18,616 bases of DNA, from NCBI GenBank assembly GCA_036011305.1, contig DASCNA010000091.1:1-18616 (forward strand), in the 5' to 3' direction. Position 1 is the stretch's first letter. Each line of letters begins with the position of its first letter. The notes beneath the pieces are model-generated. The model saw only the letters and a program-made list of their open reading frames with translations, searched no databases and was not told the DNA's origin. Of the stretch, positions 9,357 to 16,429 are shown piece after piece. The position numbers were made by a program, and so were the translations under genes. The DNA comes from DASCNA01 sp036011305 (GTDB lineage: Bacteria > Verrucomicrobiota > Lentisphaeria > Victivallales > GWF2-38-69).

Positions 9357-10720
9357 TTGGTCTGTTCCTTTATCTGTCCAGGCTCGTTTGAAGTATCTGT
9401 GTTTATGTTTTTATTTAGTTTTTGTATTATTTTATCTGTGGGGTTTGGCGTTTTTTGAGTAGATTCGTTGGCTGGTTCATTCTTTTTTTCTTCTGTGGTA
9501 ATTTTTGCTTTACCTTTTTCCGGGGCTGTTTTTAGTGTAGCAGTTTTTTTTACAATATCTTTGGTTGGATCATTCTCTATTTTTACTGGTGAAACTTTTA
9601 TACCAGGTCTGACCTTTTGCAGGCCTTGACAGATGACGCGTTCTCCCAACTTTAATCCATTTGTTACTATAATATCTGTACCGTAAACTGTGTCTGTATC
9701 GATAAATTTTTCTTCAACAACATTTTTATCATTTACTGTTAACACATAAGATCCAGCTTGAGTTTCCTGTATTGAAGCCTGAGGAATGAGCAATGCATTA
9801 TCCTTTTCATTTTTCATTACTTTTACTTTTACATAAGCTCCGGGTATTAAAAATTGATGTGGATTTTTAAATAATGCTCTAATTCTGATTGTGCCGGTCA
9901 TTGAATTTATTTCATTATTAACAAATGTAATTTCACCATAATGTTCGTATTCTGTACCGTTTGACAATATAAGTTTTACTATAATTTTAGGATATGACGA
10001 GTCTTTTTTGCCTTTAACTTTATTTTTTTGATGATACTGGAGTATATCAACAAATAAAGACTCACTAATATTAAATTCAACAAGTATTGGATCTGTCATA
10101 ACAAGGGTGACGAGAGGGTCACTAGTTATGCTTACCAAGTTTCCAGGATCATAATTAGCTATTCCAATTACGCCGTCATAAGGAGCTTTCACTTCAGTAT
10201 AGCTATAATCCAGTTTAGCCAGTTCTAGATTTGCTTTGGCGGTAAGTACTTCTGATTGGGCAGTTGCTTTAGCAGTTGCAGCAAGGTCAAAATCTACCAC
10301 ACTGACAGCACTTTTGTTAACCAGGTATTTTTTCCTATTATAATCAATTGTTGCATTTGTCAGTTCAGCTTTAGCTTTCATTAAATCTGCTTCGGCAGCT
10401 TCAAGTTGTGCTTTATACTGGTTTTTTTGAATTAGGAAAATAACATCTCCTCGTTTTACTTTAGCTCCATTTGGATAATTTTGTTTTTCAATAAAACCTG
10501 TTATCCTGGCTCTTAAATCAACTCTTTCTTTTGCGATAACTTCGCCGACCATTTCTTGATATTGATGAACTTCTTTCGATATGACAGGTGCTACGACCAC
10601 TTTTGGTGGTGGAGGTTGTTGTATTGCCTGCTTAGAACATCCAAATAAAAACAGTGCTGCAGCCAAAGCTGAAGGAAAAGTTAGTAAGTTCTTTTTATAA
10701 AAAATATTTTTAAAAGTCAT
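9353..10720 (-). CDS. acrA: RND efflux periplasmic adaptor lipoprotein (AcrA-like membrane fusion protein)
   Basis: Membrane-fusion subunit linking the RND pump to an outer-membrane channel, 455 aa from ATG 10718-10720. This start has GGAGAA 8 bases upstream and gives a lipoprotein signal peptide with lipobox LFGC (Cys28). The frame extends to an ATG at 10795, but that codon lies in the predicted -35 box, so the longer form is rejected. Regions: split lipoyl halves (about 63-100 and 172-205) around an alpha-helical hairpin (about 100-172), beta-barrel (about 210-300) with TGTIRIRALFKNP, and membrane-proximal domain (about 305-380). Residues 381-455 form a Lys/Thr/Glu/Asn/Pro-rich low-complexity tail, longer than is usual for AcrA. 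Co-translated with the pump gene. Confidence 0.93.
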   Translation of the reverse strand: MTFKNIFYKKNLLTFPSALAAALFLFGCSKQAIQQPPPPKVVVAPVISKEVHQYQEMVGEVIAKERVDLRARITGFIEKQNYPNGAKVKRGDVIFLIQKNQYKAQLEAAEADLMKAKAELTNATIDYNRKKYLVNKSAVSVVDFDLAATAKATAQSEVLTAKANLELAKLDYSYTEVKAPYDGVIGIANYDPGNLVSITSDPLVTLVMTDPILVEFNISESLFVDILQYHQKNKVKGKKDSSYPKIIVKLILSNGTEYEHYGEITFVNNEINSMTGTIRIRALFKNPHQFLIPGAYVKVKVMKNEKDNALLIPQASIQETQAGSYVLTVNDKNVVEEKFIDTDTVYGTDIIVTNGLKLGERVICQGLQKVRPGIKVSPVKIENDPTKDIVKKTATLKTAPEKGKAKITTEEKKNEPANESTQKTPNPTDKIIQKLNKNINTDTSNEPGQIKEQTK

Positions 10721-10766
10721 ATAAAGAGTTCTCCGCTCATTGTATAAAGTTAAGTCTATAACACTG

Positions 10767-10795
10767 ATTATATCTAAATAAGAAATGATAATCAA
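10767..10795 (-). promoter_or_regulatory. Predicted promoter of the RND efflux operon with an overlapping Fur-box-like sequence
   Basis: On the minus strand TTGATT (10790-10795), a 17-base spacer and TATAAT (10767-10772) form a near-consensus promoter, with transcription expected to start near 10760 and a leader of about 40 bases. Bases 10781-10799 match 14 of 19 positions of the classical Fur box, including an uninterrupted AATGATAATCA, and overlap the -35. The promoter is well supported; the regulator site is speculative in AT-rich DNA. Confidence 0.6.
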
Positions 10796-10885
10796 TATTT
10801 AGAGTTAGTTGTATTAATTTATAAGAATACTGCTGTAATTTTCTGTAATGAAATATAATACATTTTTATTTTATATGTTTTTATT

Positions 10886-10916
10886 AAAAAAAGTAAAAAA
10901 AGCTTATTGGTAAGCT
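10886..10916 (-). terminator. Intrinsic terminator of the dapF-dapA-eamA transcript
   Basis: Read on the minus strand: stem AGCTTA, loop CCAA, stem TAAGCT, then TTTTTT-A-C-TTTTTTT. The arms are at 10911-10916 and 10901-10906 and the T-tract is at 10886-10900. The stem is short (6 bp) but the U-tract is strong and correctly placed. It lies about 210 bases beyond the EamA stop. Confidence 0.6.
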
Positions 10917-11081
10917 GTAAATATTTTTTTAAGTCAAAGATTGAATGCCGGGTATCTATGAGGATAAAGAAGATTTTTTGAGTATAATCTTGTTGTATTC
11001 CTTACAATTTATTTCAGCATTTTATTGATTATAAAATAGTTATACAATTTAAAAGTATTAGATAAATTGTACTGTATCTGC

Positions 11082-11102
11082 AAACCTATATTGCGTAGGT
11101 TT
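11082..11102. repeat. Stem-loop just downstream of the EamA gene
   Basis: Perfect 7-bp inverted repeat AAACCTA (11082-11088) and TAGGTTT (11096-11102) around a 7-base loop, 24 bases past the EamA stop. No U-tract follows on the minus strand, so it may protect the transcript's 3' end or act as an accessory terminator. Confidence 0.4.
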
Positions 11103-11125
11103 TATATTAATGTTAATAATGAACT

Positions 11126-12046
11126 TTATTTAGGATTAAGCAACTTATTTTTCTTATTTTTATTATGAAATTTATTCTGAATAATTATGCCAAGCAAAAT
11201 TATAAGGATTCCAATAATTGTTGAATTCAGTATTTTTTCACCAGTTAAAATATTAATGAAGAACAATGCCAAAAGTGGAGTAAGATATGTTAAATTAATA
11301 ATAACTGTTTTATTTTCAGCGTATTTTAATGCATAAAGCCATAAAACGAAAGCAATTCCCATTTCGAATAAGCCTACATATGCAGCCCATAGAAAACCTG
11401 TATAACTAAATTTAATTCCTGTAAAAAAATAGCAGTAGATCAAAATTAAAGGCAATGCAAATATGAAATTAAGAAAAAGGTTTATAATTGGATCTGATTT
11501 TTGTTTTGTATTGATTATCCAGTAGACAGACCATATAACTGTACTTGTAAGAGCAAATAATATTCCGAAAATATTACTAAAATGTATGTTTTCAATATGC
11601 CCGTGCGTTATTATTATCAGTATACCTAAATAACAGATAAATGAAGCTGCAATATCGATTTTTGAAAACTTCTGCTTTAGTATTATTATTGCCAATATTG
11701 TCATTGAAATAGGCCATGTATAGGTAATGGCCTGAGCTTCCTGTGCAGGCAGAAGATAGTATGCTTTAAATAGAAATATAAAATATATAAAGGGATTTAA
11801 AAGCCCTGTTAAAAATGCATTTATGTATTGTTTTTTGCCATAATTAAATATTGATATGAACTTACCCTGAAATATAATAACAATCAGTAAAGCTATGGCT
11901 GATGTTATGGCAGAGTATAATAGTAATAACGCTGGGGGAAGGTAGTTCAAACCCAGTTTAAATGCTGATGATACAGTAGACCAGAAAAGAACAACCAAGA
12001 TACCTAATATTATTGCTTTGCGCTGATTGAGCATTGTTTTCTGCAT
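11126..12046 (-). CDS. EamA-type DMT-superfamily transporter (probable metabolite exporter)
   Basis: Inner-membrane protein of the drug/metabolite transporter superfamily, 306 aa, with two tandem EamA domains of about five helices each. The first ends around TYTWPISMTILAIIILKQKF and the second around INLTYLTPLLALFFINILTGE. The family includes exporters of amino acids and other small metabolites. The position after dapF and dapA, 41 bases from dapA, suggests export of lysine or a pathway-related amino acid, but that is inference. ATG 12044-12046 is preceded by only 8 bases (TTTTAACT) before a strong hairpin, so there is no Shine-Dalgarno; an ATG four codons later (12032-12034) is possible and also lacks one. 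The C-terminal tail is basic (NKFHNKNKKNK). Confidence 0.85.
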   Translation of the reverse strand: MQKTMLNQRKAIILGILVVLFWSTVSSAFKLGLNYLPPALLLLYSAITSAIALLIVIIFQGKFISIFNYGKKQYINAFLTGLLNPFIYFIFLFKAYYLLPAQEAQAITYTWPISMTILAIIILKQKFSKIDIAASFICYLGILIIITHGHIENIHFSNIFGILFALTSTVIWSVYWIINTKQKSDPIINLFLNFIFALPLILIYCYFFTGIKFSYTGFLWAAYVGLFEMGIAFVLWLYALKYAENKTVIINLTYLTPLLALFFINILTGEKILNSTIIGILIILLGIIIQNKFHNKNKKNKLLNPK

Positions 12047-12079
12047 AGTTAAAACCGCTGTATTTTCTAAATACAGCGG
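12047..12079 (-). terminator. Hairpin terminator/attenuator between dapA and the EamA gene
   Basis: A perfect 11-bp inverted repeat: CCGCTGTATTT (12055-12065), 3-base loop, AAATACAGCGG (12069-12079). On the minus strand it begins 8 bases after the dapA stop and is followed by TTTTAACT and then the EamA start codon. It should end most dapA transcripts and leaves no room for a normal ribosome binding site before the EamA ATG, so the exporter would be expressed by read-through or from an undetected internal promoter. Confidence 0.75.
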
Positions 12080-12087
12080 AGTACAAT

Positions 12088-12945
12088 CTAGATATTATCC
12101 ATGGTTTTGAATAGAATTTTTCTATTATTTTCTAGCATTTCGCAAAGAGGAAGCCTGTATTCTTCTTTAATCAAACCACTTTTGGACATTGCGGCTTTTA
12201 TAGGAACCGGGTTTGTTTCTATGAATATATTTTTCATAAAAGAATAGTACTTGAAATGAAGCTCATGTGCTTTTGTAAAATTATTGTCTAAGGCGGCATG
12301 GACCATTTCAGTAAGTGCTTTTGGAAAAAGATTTGATGCTACACTAATTAAACCTTTTGCTCCGACTGACATCATTGGTAATGTCAGTGCATCATCGCCA
12401 CTTAAGACAGTAATATTGCAGCAGTTTAATATTTCAGATACTCTGTCAACGCTTCCACCGGCTTCTTTGACTGCAACTATATTTGAGTTATTGTTCAGCT
12501 TGCAGATGGTGTCAATTGCAATTGCTGTTCCTGAACGGCCAGGAACATTATAAAGCACTACAGGCAACCCTGTTTCAGCTACTTTAGAAAAGTGTCTGTA
12601 TAGTCCTTCCTGGGTAGGTTTGTTATAATAGGGTGTAACCTGTAATGTGGCATCAGCCCCCATTGCTTTGGCTTCTTTAGTTTGATGAACTGCTTCAAAC
12701 GTTGCATTGGCACCGGTTCCAGCAATTATTTTACACCTTCCACCGACTCGTTCGATGACTGTTTTAATAACTTTTAAATGTTCTTCTGTTGTTAATGTTG
12801 GAGATTCTCCAGTTGTTCCCATGGGAACAATTCCGTCGACTCCTCCTTCAAGCTGTAGATCTACTAATTCTTTTATTTTTTCAAAATCTACATCGCCGTT
12901 GTTGAAAGGGGTTATTAAAGCAGTGTAAAGTCCATTGAGTTCCAT
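12088..12945 (-). CDS. dapA: 4-hydroxy-tetrahydrodipicolinate synthase DapA
   Basis: Cytoplasmic class I aldolase-type enzyme that condenses pyruvate with aspartate semialdehyde, the first committed step to diaminopimelate and lysine. It is 285 aa, slightly shorter than the usual 290-295. The Schiff-base lysine is K160 (IVAVKEAGG), the catalytic tyrosine Y132 (LYNVPGRSG) with R137 nearby, and the GTTGE motif with T44/T45 completes the proton relay. AGGAG sits 6 bases before the ATG, a strong Shine-Dalgarno. It lies 63 bases downstream of dapF in the same direction, so the two should be co-transcribed. N-acetylneuraminate lyase and related aldolases share the fold, but the motif set and the dapF neighbour favour DapA. 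Confidence 0.96.
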   Translation of the reverse strand: MELNGLYTALITPFNNGDVDFEKIKELVDLQLEGGVDGIVPMGTTGESPTLTTEEHLKVIKTVIERVGGRCKIIAGTGANATFEAVHQTKEAKAMGADATLQVTPYYNKPTQEGLYRHFSKVAETGLPVVLYNVPGRSGTAIAIDTICKLNNNSNIVAVKEAGGSVDRVSEILNCCNITVLSGDDALTLPMMSVGAKGLISVASNLFPKALTEMVHAALDNNFTKAHELHFKYYSFMKNIFIETNPVPIKAAMSKSGLIKEEYRLPLCEMLENNRKILFKTMDNI

Positions 12946-13008
12946 TATTGGCTCCTATTACTATATTTAAATTTATGATCTATTATTGTTGAAGGCTAAA
13001 TTTTGCAG

Positions 13009-13818
13009 TTATCGTTTTAAATATTTCCCATTGCAGATTTCTTTTACTGGACCGATAAGGTGTACGTTATTACAGTCATCGTCAGTGAAATCAACTTTGA
13101 GAATATCTCCTTCAATTGTTTTAAGTTTTATTGGGGGAGGAATGTTTTTAAATCTATTGAGACATAATGCTGCGGCTGAAATACCTGTACCACATGCTGA
13201 TGTTTCTCCTTCAACTCCTCTTTCATAGGTACGTATGCAGAATGTACTTTCCGGAGAAAAATTATCTTCTATTTTTAGAAAATTCACATTTGTTCCATCA
13301 GGCATAAATGTATCATGATTCCTGTAAAATTTACCCATCTTATCAATATCTATATTTTCTATATCCTGCATAAAAATTACTGAGTGCGGAACTCCAGTAT
13401 TACCGTAATATACAGTGTTGTTATTTATTTTAATTTCTTTAAAAACTTTAATTACAGGTATCTGGATCTTTACCATATTATCATCTAAGTTATCGGTGTC
13501 AAGAATCCCAACATCTGTTTTTATTTTTATTTTTCTGTTAAGCCCCAAATGTTTATGCGCATAACACGATGCACATCGAAGTCCGTTTCCACACATTTCA
13601 CCACGACTTCCATCACTATTATAATAGATCATTATTATATCATAACTCATAGGTTCGTCGCTTTCTAAAATATGTAATATTCCGTTTGCACCGATTCCCC
13701 TGTTTCTACTACATATTTCAGTGATAAAATCTGTTGGTAAGGAATTTTCTAATGATTTATAATCAATTAAAATAAAATCATTACCTGCGCCGTGAAGTTT
13801 TGTAAAGCTGATTTCCAT
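13009..13818 (-). CDS. dapF: Diaminopimelate epimerase DapF
   Basis: Cofactor-independent racemase-type enzyme that converts LL- to meso-diaminopimelate for peptidoglycan and lysine. It is 269 aa, normal length. The N terminus FTKLHGAGNDFILID is the family signature. The two catalytic cysteines are C76 (GEMCGNGLRC) and C209 (GETSACGTG), one in each pseudo-symmetric half. It is first in a minus-strand group with dapA and an EamA exporter. The ATG (13816-13818) has no recognisable Shine-Dalgarno in the AT-rich bases before it, while dapA downstream has a strong one. The region upstream is shared with the divergent YfcC-family gene. Confidence 0.96.
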   Translation of the reverse strand: MEISFTKLHGAGNDFILIDYKSLENSLPTDFITEICSRNRGIGANGILHILESDEPMSYDIIMIYYNSDGSRGEMCGNGLRCASCYAHKHLGLNRKIKIKTDVGILDTDNLDDNMVKIQIPVIKVFKEIKINNNTVYYGNTGVPHSVIFMQDIENIDIDKMGKFYRNHDTFMPDGTNVNFLKIEDNFSPESTFCIRTYERGVEGETSACGTGISAAALCLNRFKNIPPPIKLKTIEGDILKVDFTDDDCNNVHLIGPVKEICNGKYLKR

Positions 13819-14025
13819 AGAACAAAAATATTAAAATTAATAAATAGATATAATAAATTATGACTACGATATTATTATAATGGCATCGAAACAAGTATGT
13901 TTTTTATTTTTTTACTTTGAATATGATATTCAATTATTTTTACAGAAGAATCTTCACAGATTTTATTTCATTGTATATAATTAATAATTAATCAAATACA
14001 ATTTATTATTAATGGAGTTATAATC
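13819..14025. promoter_or_regulatory. Divergent promoter region of dapF and the YfcC-family gene, with a 17-bp palindrome
   Basis: For the plus-strand gene, TTCACA (13953-13958), 17 bases and TATAAT (13976-13981) make a good promoter, and GGAG lies 8 bases before the ATG at 14026. A perfect 17-bp palindrome (13917-13933: TTGAATAT, central G, ATATTCAA) and an 11-bp palindrome GAAGAATCTTC (13945-13955) that overlaps the -35 are candidate operators. No clear dapF promoter stands out on the minus strand, and I see nothing with the structure of a lysine riboswitch. Confidence 0.5.
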
Positions 14026-15489
14026 ATGAAGCTGAAGTTCTCTTTTCCTACAGCATATACGATAACAGTTATAATAATTATCATTACTGCTGCATTAACA
14101 TGGTTTATGCCTGCCGGAAGTTATAATTATAGGATTGACGGTACACAGACAATTATTCCTGCGGACAAGGTGGCTGATTATACTGGAGGTAAAAAACTTC
14201 TCCCTGTTCCTCATACTTATCAGGTGATGCCAAGCCATCCACAGGGGGTTTTTGCAATTGTTCAGGCACCTATTCAAGGGTTATATGAATCAGCAGGTAT
14301 TGCATTTTTTGTTTTGATTATTGGAGGATTTCTGGGATTATCAATGAAAACAGGGGCCCTTGATGCATTGATCGTCGGCTTGATTAAAAAGTTAAAGGGC
14401 AAAGAGAGCCTGATGATTGTTGTTTTGATGTGTGTCTTGGCTTTAGGCGGAACTACTTTTAGCATGGGTGAGGAAACAATTGCTTTTTACCCACTGCTGA
14501 TACCGATAATGTTTATGGCAGGATATGACTCTTTTGTTTGTGTACTTGTGCTTGTATTAGGAACACAGACAGGTTGCCTAGCTGCCATTGCAAGTCCATT
14601 CAGTACAAGTATTGCTTCTCGTTTTATTGGAGTAAGTATGGGGGAGGGAATGGGGTTAAGAATTATCATGCTTTTGGTAATTTTATTTATCAATATAGTT
14701 ATTGTATTAAGATATGCATCAAAAATAAAAAAAGATCCTTCAAAGTCGCTTGTAGCTGATAAGAAAAAAGAAATAATGGACCATTATGATCTTACAGAAG
14801 GAGAAACAGATCTTCCTGATTTAACACCTAGAAGAGTTATAGTTAATATTATTTTTATTCTAACTTTTGTAGTATATATATATGGTGTATTGCCTTTTGA
14901 CAGCATGGGGATAACATTTTTGCCTACACTTGGGTGGGGTTATAAACAGATGACTGCATTATTTGCAGTTGGAGCAATTATTATTGGTATAATTTATGGC
15001 ATGAAAGAAAAAGATATAGTTGATCATTTTATAACCGGTGCCTGTGATTTATTAGGTGTTGCTGTAATTATCGGCCTTGCAAGAGGTATTACAGTTGTTA
15101 TGAGCAATGGTTTAATACTTGACACTATTTTGAACTGGGCAGAAATTGGAATAGCTAATTATTCTTCAGTTTTATGCCTTAATTTAATTTATTTTGTTCA
15201 TATTATACTTGCATTCTTTATTCCATCAACATCAGGTCTTGCTGCTATAACAATGCCTATCATGGGACCTCTCGCTACATTTAAAGGTATTCCGAAAGAT
15301 CTGGTTGTTACAGCTTATATGGCTGCTTCAGGAATAGTTAATTTTGTTACTCCTACATCAGCAATTGTTATGGGAGGATTGATTTTAGCAAAAGCTTCTT
15401 ATATAAAATACCTGAAATTCCTGATTCCAAGACTTATTTTTGTTCTTATTGCATCAATGATAATATTGTCACTAGGTTTGCTCTTTTAG
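14026..15489 (+). CDS. yfcC: YfcC-family membrane carrier
   Basis: Inner-membrane transporter of the YfcC family (COG1288, related to DcuC-type anaerobic C4-dicarboxylate carriers), 487 aa with about 12 hydrophobic segments. The N-terminal FPTAYTITVIII followed by LTWFMPAGSYNY is the family hallmark; GGTTFSMGEETIAFYPLLIPIM (shown here only as the region about 145-166) and NFVTPTSAIVMGG near the C terminus are conserved transport-helix motifs. The substrate is not known from sequence; amino acids or dicarboxylates are the usual suggestions. The start has GGAG 8 bases upstream and a promoter in the divergent region. The gene is probably monocistronic, followed by a stem-loop. The symbol is by family only. 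Confidence 0.82.
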   Translation: MKLKFSFPTAYTITVIIIIITAALTWFMPAGSYNYRIDGTQTIIPADKVADYTGGKKLLPVPHTYQVMPSHPQGVFAIVQAPIQGLYESAGIAFFVLIIGGFLGLSMKTGALDALIVGLIKKLKGKESLMIVVLMCVLALGGTTFSMGEETIAFYPLLIPIMFMAGYDSFVCVLVLVLGTQTGCLAAIASPFSTSIASRFIGVSMGEGMGLRIIMLLVILFINIVIVLRYASKIKKDPSKSLVADKKKEIMDHYDLTEGETDLPDLTPRRVIVNIIFILTFVVYIYGVLPFDSMGITFLPTLGWGYKQMTALFAVGAIIIGIIYGMKEKDIVDHFITGACDLLGVAVIIGLARGITVVMSNGLILDTILNWAEIGIANYSSVLCLNLIYFVHIILAFFIPSTSGLAAITMPIMGPLATFKGIPKDLVVTAYMAASGIVNFVTPTSAIVMGGLILAKASYIKYLKFLIPRLIFVLIASMIILSLGLLF

Positions 15490-15506
15490 AGTAAACCGGT
15501 AAATAG

Positions 15507-15540
15507 ATGCTCAGATTTATTAATAGCTAAATCTGGGCAT
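15507..15540 (+). terminator. Stem-loop after the YfcC-family gene
   Basis: A 13-bp stem with one G-U pair: ATGCTCAGATTTA (15507-15519) with TAAATCTGGGCAT (15528-15540), loop of 8 bases, 17 bases after the stop. Only short T-runs follow, so termination may be imperfect. Confidence 0.5.
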
Positions 15541-15622
15541 ATGTTGAAGCCTTTTCTATTTAATAAATTTAATTTGGCATATCAAAAAAGCCTGTTTTGG
15601 TTTCTAAATATTACTTTTTCTA

Positions 15623-15652
15623 TTGATATATATACTTGACATTAAATAAAAT
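15623..15652 (+). promoter_or_regulatory. Predicted mntP promoter
   Basis: TTGATA (15623-15628), an 18-base spacer and TAAAAT (15647-15652) precede the operator at 15661 by 8 bases. An overlapping TTGACA at 15636-15641 is an alternative -35 whose -10 would fall inside the operator. Either arrangement lets a bound repressor block transcription. Confidence 0.5.
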
Positions 15653-15660
15653 CATATTAG

Positions 15661-15682
15661 TTTACGGTAACGTTACCGTAAA
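15661..15682. promoter_or_regulatory. LacI-family operator upstream of mntP
   Basis: A perfect 22-bp palindrome with half-site TTTACGGTAAC and a central CpG, the typical form of LacI-family operators. It shares the 14-base core CGGTAACGTTACCG with a second palindrome in front of the LacI-family gene 0.8 kb downstream. It lies immediately after the predicted mntP promoter, a position suited to repression. Confidence 0.85.
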
Positions 15683-15735
15683 ATATTGTAATGGGAAGAA
15701 AACGAACACACTTTGATGTAATTTAATAGAAACAG

Positions 15736-15757
15736 AATATCTTCAACTGAAGATATT
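15736..15757. promoter_or_regulatory. Second perfect dyad in the mntP leader
   Basis: AATATCTTCA (15736-15745), 2 bases, TGAAGATATT (15748-15757). It is unrelated to the LacI-type operator. In RNA it would form a 9-bp stem with an AACT loop, 38 bases before the mntP ATG. It could be an operator for another regulator (for example a metal sensor) or a leader hairpin; its sequence does not match the MntR sites I know. Confidence 0.5.
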
Positions 15758-15795
15758 TGACCTATAAAAATAGAGAATGGGGAAATCAATATTTT

Positions 15796-16341
15796 ATGAA
15801 TTTTTTTATTGTTATATCGATATCAATTGGATTGGCAATGGATGCATTTGCTGTTTCAATGACAAATGGCGCAACTCTCAAGCAATTAAAATTTAAGAAA
15901 GTACTTCTTATAGGATTCTTTTTTGGGTTTTTTCAGACATTAATGACTTTGTTAGGCTGGTATGCTGGGGCATCTATTAAAGGATATCTGATGGAGTTGG
16001 ATATTTGGATTGCTTTTGTCCTACTGGTATTTGTCGGTTTAAAAATGATCTATGATTCTTTTAAGAAAGATAATAATTCTGATAAAAACAGCAGCTTAAA
16101 TATTCCAACCATTATGATACTGGCCGTTGCAACTAGTCTAGATGCACTTGCTGTTGGTCTGAGTCTTTCTTTTATGAAAGTTGAAATAATTTTTCCATCA
16201 ATAATTATAGGGCTTGTAACTTTCATAGTATCAATTGCAGGTGTTTATATTGGTAAGAAAATAGGAGATTATCTAGGCAATAGGGTCGAATTGTTTGGTG
16301 GGATTCTTTTGATTATTATTGGTATATCTGTTCTACTTTAG
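15796..16341 (+). CDS. mntP: Manganese efflux pump MntP
   Basis: Small inner-membrane Mn2+ exporter that protects against manganese excess, 181 aa, the usual length. It has six predicted helices in two homologous halves: GLAMDAFAVSMTNG (D16) in the first and ATSLDALAVGLSLS (D116) in the second; these aspartates are the conserved membrane acidic residues of the family. A short Lys/Asp/Asn-rich loop at about 90-101 separates the halves. An upstream in-frame TTG (15757) would add 13 atypical residues, so the ATG at 15796 is preferred; GGGGA lies 12 bases upstream. Other bacteria control mntP with MntR or a manganese riboswitch. Here it sits behind a LacI-type operator also found before the neighbouring sugar operon. 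Confidence 0.93.
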   Translation: MNFFIVISISIGLAMDAFAVSMTNGATLKQLKFKKVLLIGFFFGFFQTLMTLLGWYAGASIKGYLMELDIWIAFVLLVFVGLKMIYDSFKKDNNSDKNSSLNIPTIMILAVATSLDALAVGLSLSFMKVEIIFPSIIIGLVTFIVSIAGVYIGKKIGDYLGNRVELFGGILLIIIGISVLL

Positions 16342-16397
16342 GTGTTTGAAATTCAGATTGTGGTTTACTTTTTTTTTTACTTAATGTGAAAAACTAC

Positions 16398-16425
16398 TTG
16401 ATAATACAAAAAGAGAAATTAAAAT
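16398..16425 (+). promoter_or_regulatory. Predicted promoter of the LacI-rbsK-permease operon
   Basis: TTGATA (16398-16403), 16-base spacer, TAAAAT (16420-16425), the same hexamers as the predicted mntP promoter. The operator starts 4 bases downstream, so the repressor should autoregulate. Confidence 0.5.
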
Positions 16426-16429
16426 AAAT

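Larger units (their letters stand above)
10721..11125. other. 405-base intergenic region
   Basis: Between the RND operon and the EamA gene, both on the minus strand. It holds the RND operon promoter (10767-10795), an intrinsic terminator for the upstream minus-strand transcript (10886-10916) and a 7-bp stem-loop (11082-11102). I see no convincing gene in the remainder; a 27-codon open frame from 10945 on the plus strand has no ribosome binding site. Confidence 0.6.
15490..15795. other. 306-base region between the YfcC-family gene and mntP
   Basis: No gene. It contains a stem-loop after the YfcC gene (15507-15540), a promoter (15623-15652), a LacI-type operator (15661-15682) and a second dyad in the mntP leader (15736-15757). 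I do not see the conserved elements of a yybP-ykoY manganese riboswitch. Confidence 0.7.

Noticed and set aside
10945..11028. 27-codon open frame on the plus strand in the intergenic region before the RND operon
   Set aside because: It has no Shine-Dalgarno, no recognisable sequence features and opposite orientation to both neighbours; it is easily explained by chance.
13819..14025. Possible lysine riboswitch upstream of dapF
   Set aside because: The region is too AT-rich and too short on the dapF side, with no multi-helix junction or conserved L-box elements visible.
15683..15795. Possible yybP-ykoY manganese riboswitch upstream of mntP
   Set aside because: The leader lacks the conserved GC-containing helices and loop elements of that riboswitch; only a simple dyad is present.
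15757..15795. N-terminal extension of MntP from a TTG start
   Set aside because: The 13 extra residues are hydrophilic and absent from the family; the internal ATG gives the canonical N terminus and 181 aa.
16369..16378. Run of ten T bases between mntP and the LacI-family gene, as a terminator or phase-variable tract
   Set aside because: No stem precedes it to make an intrinsic terminator, and it lies outside the predicted promoter and coding regions. A weak role cannot be excluded.
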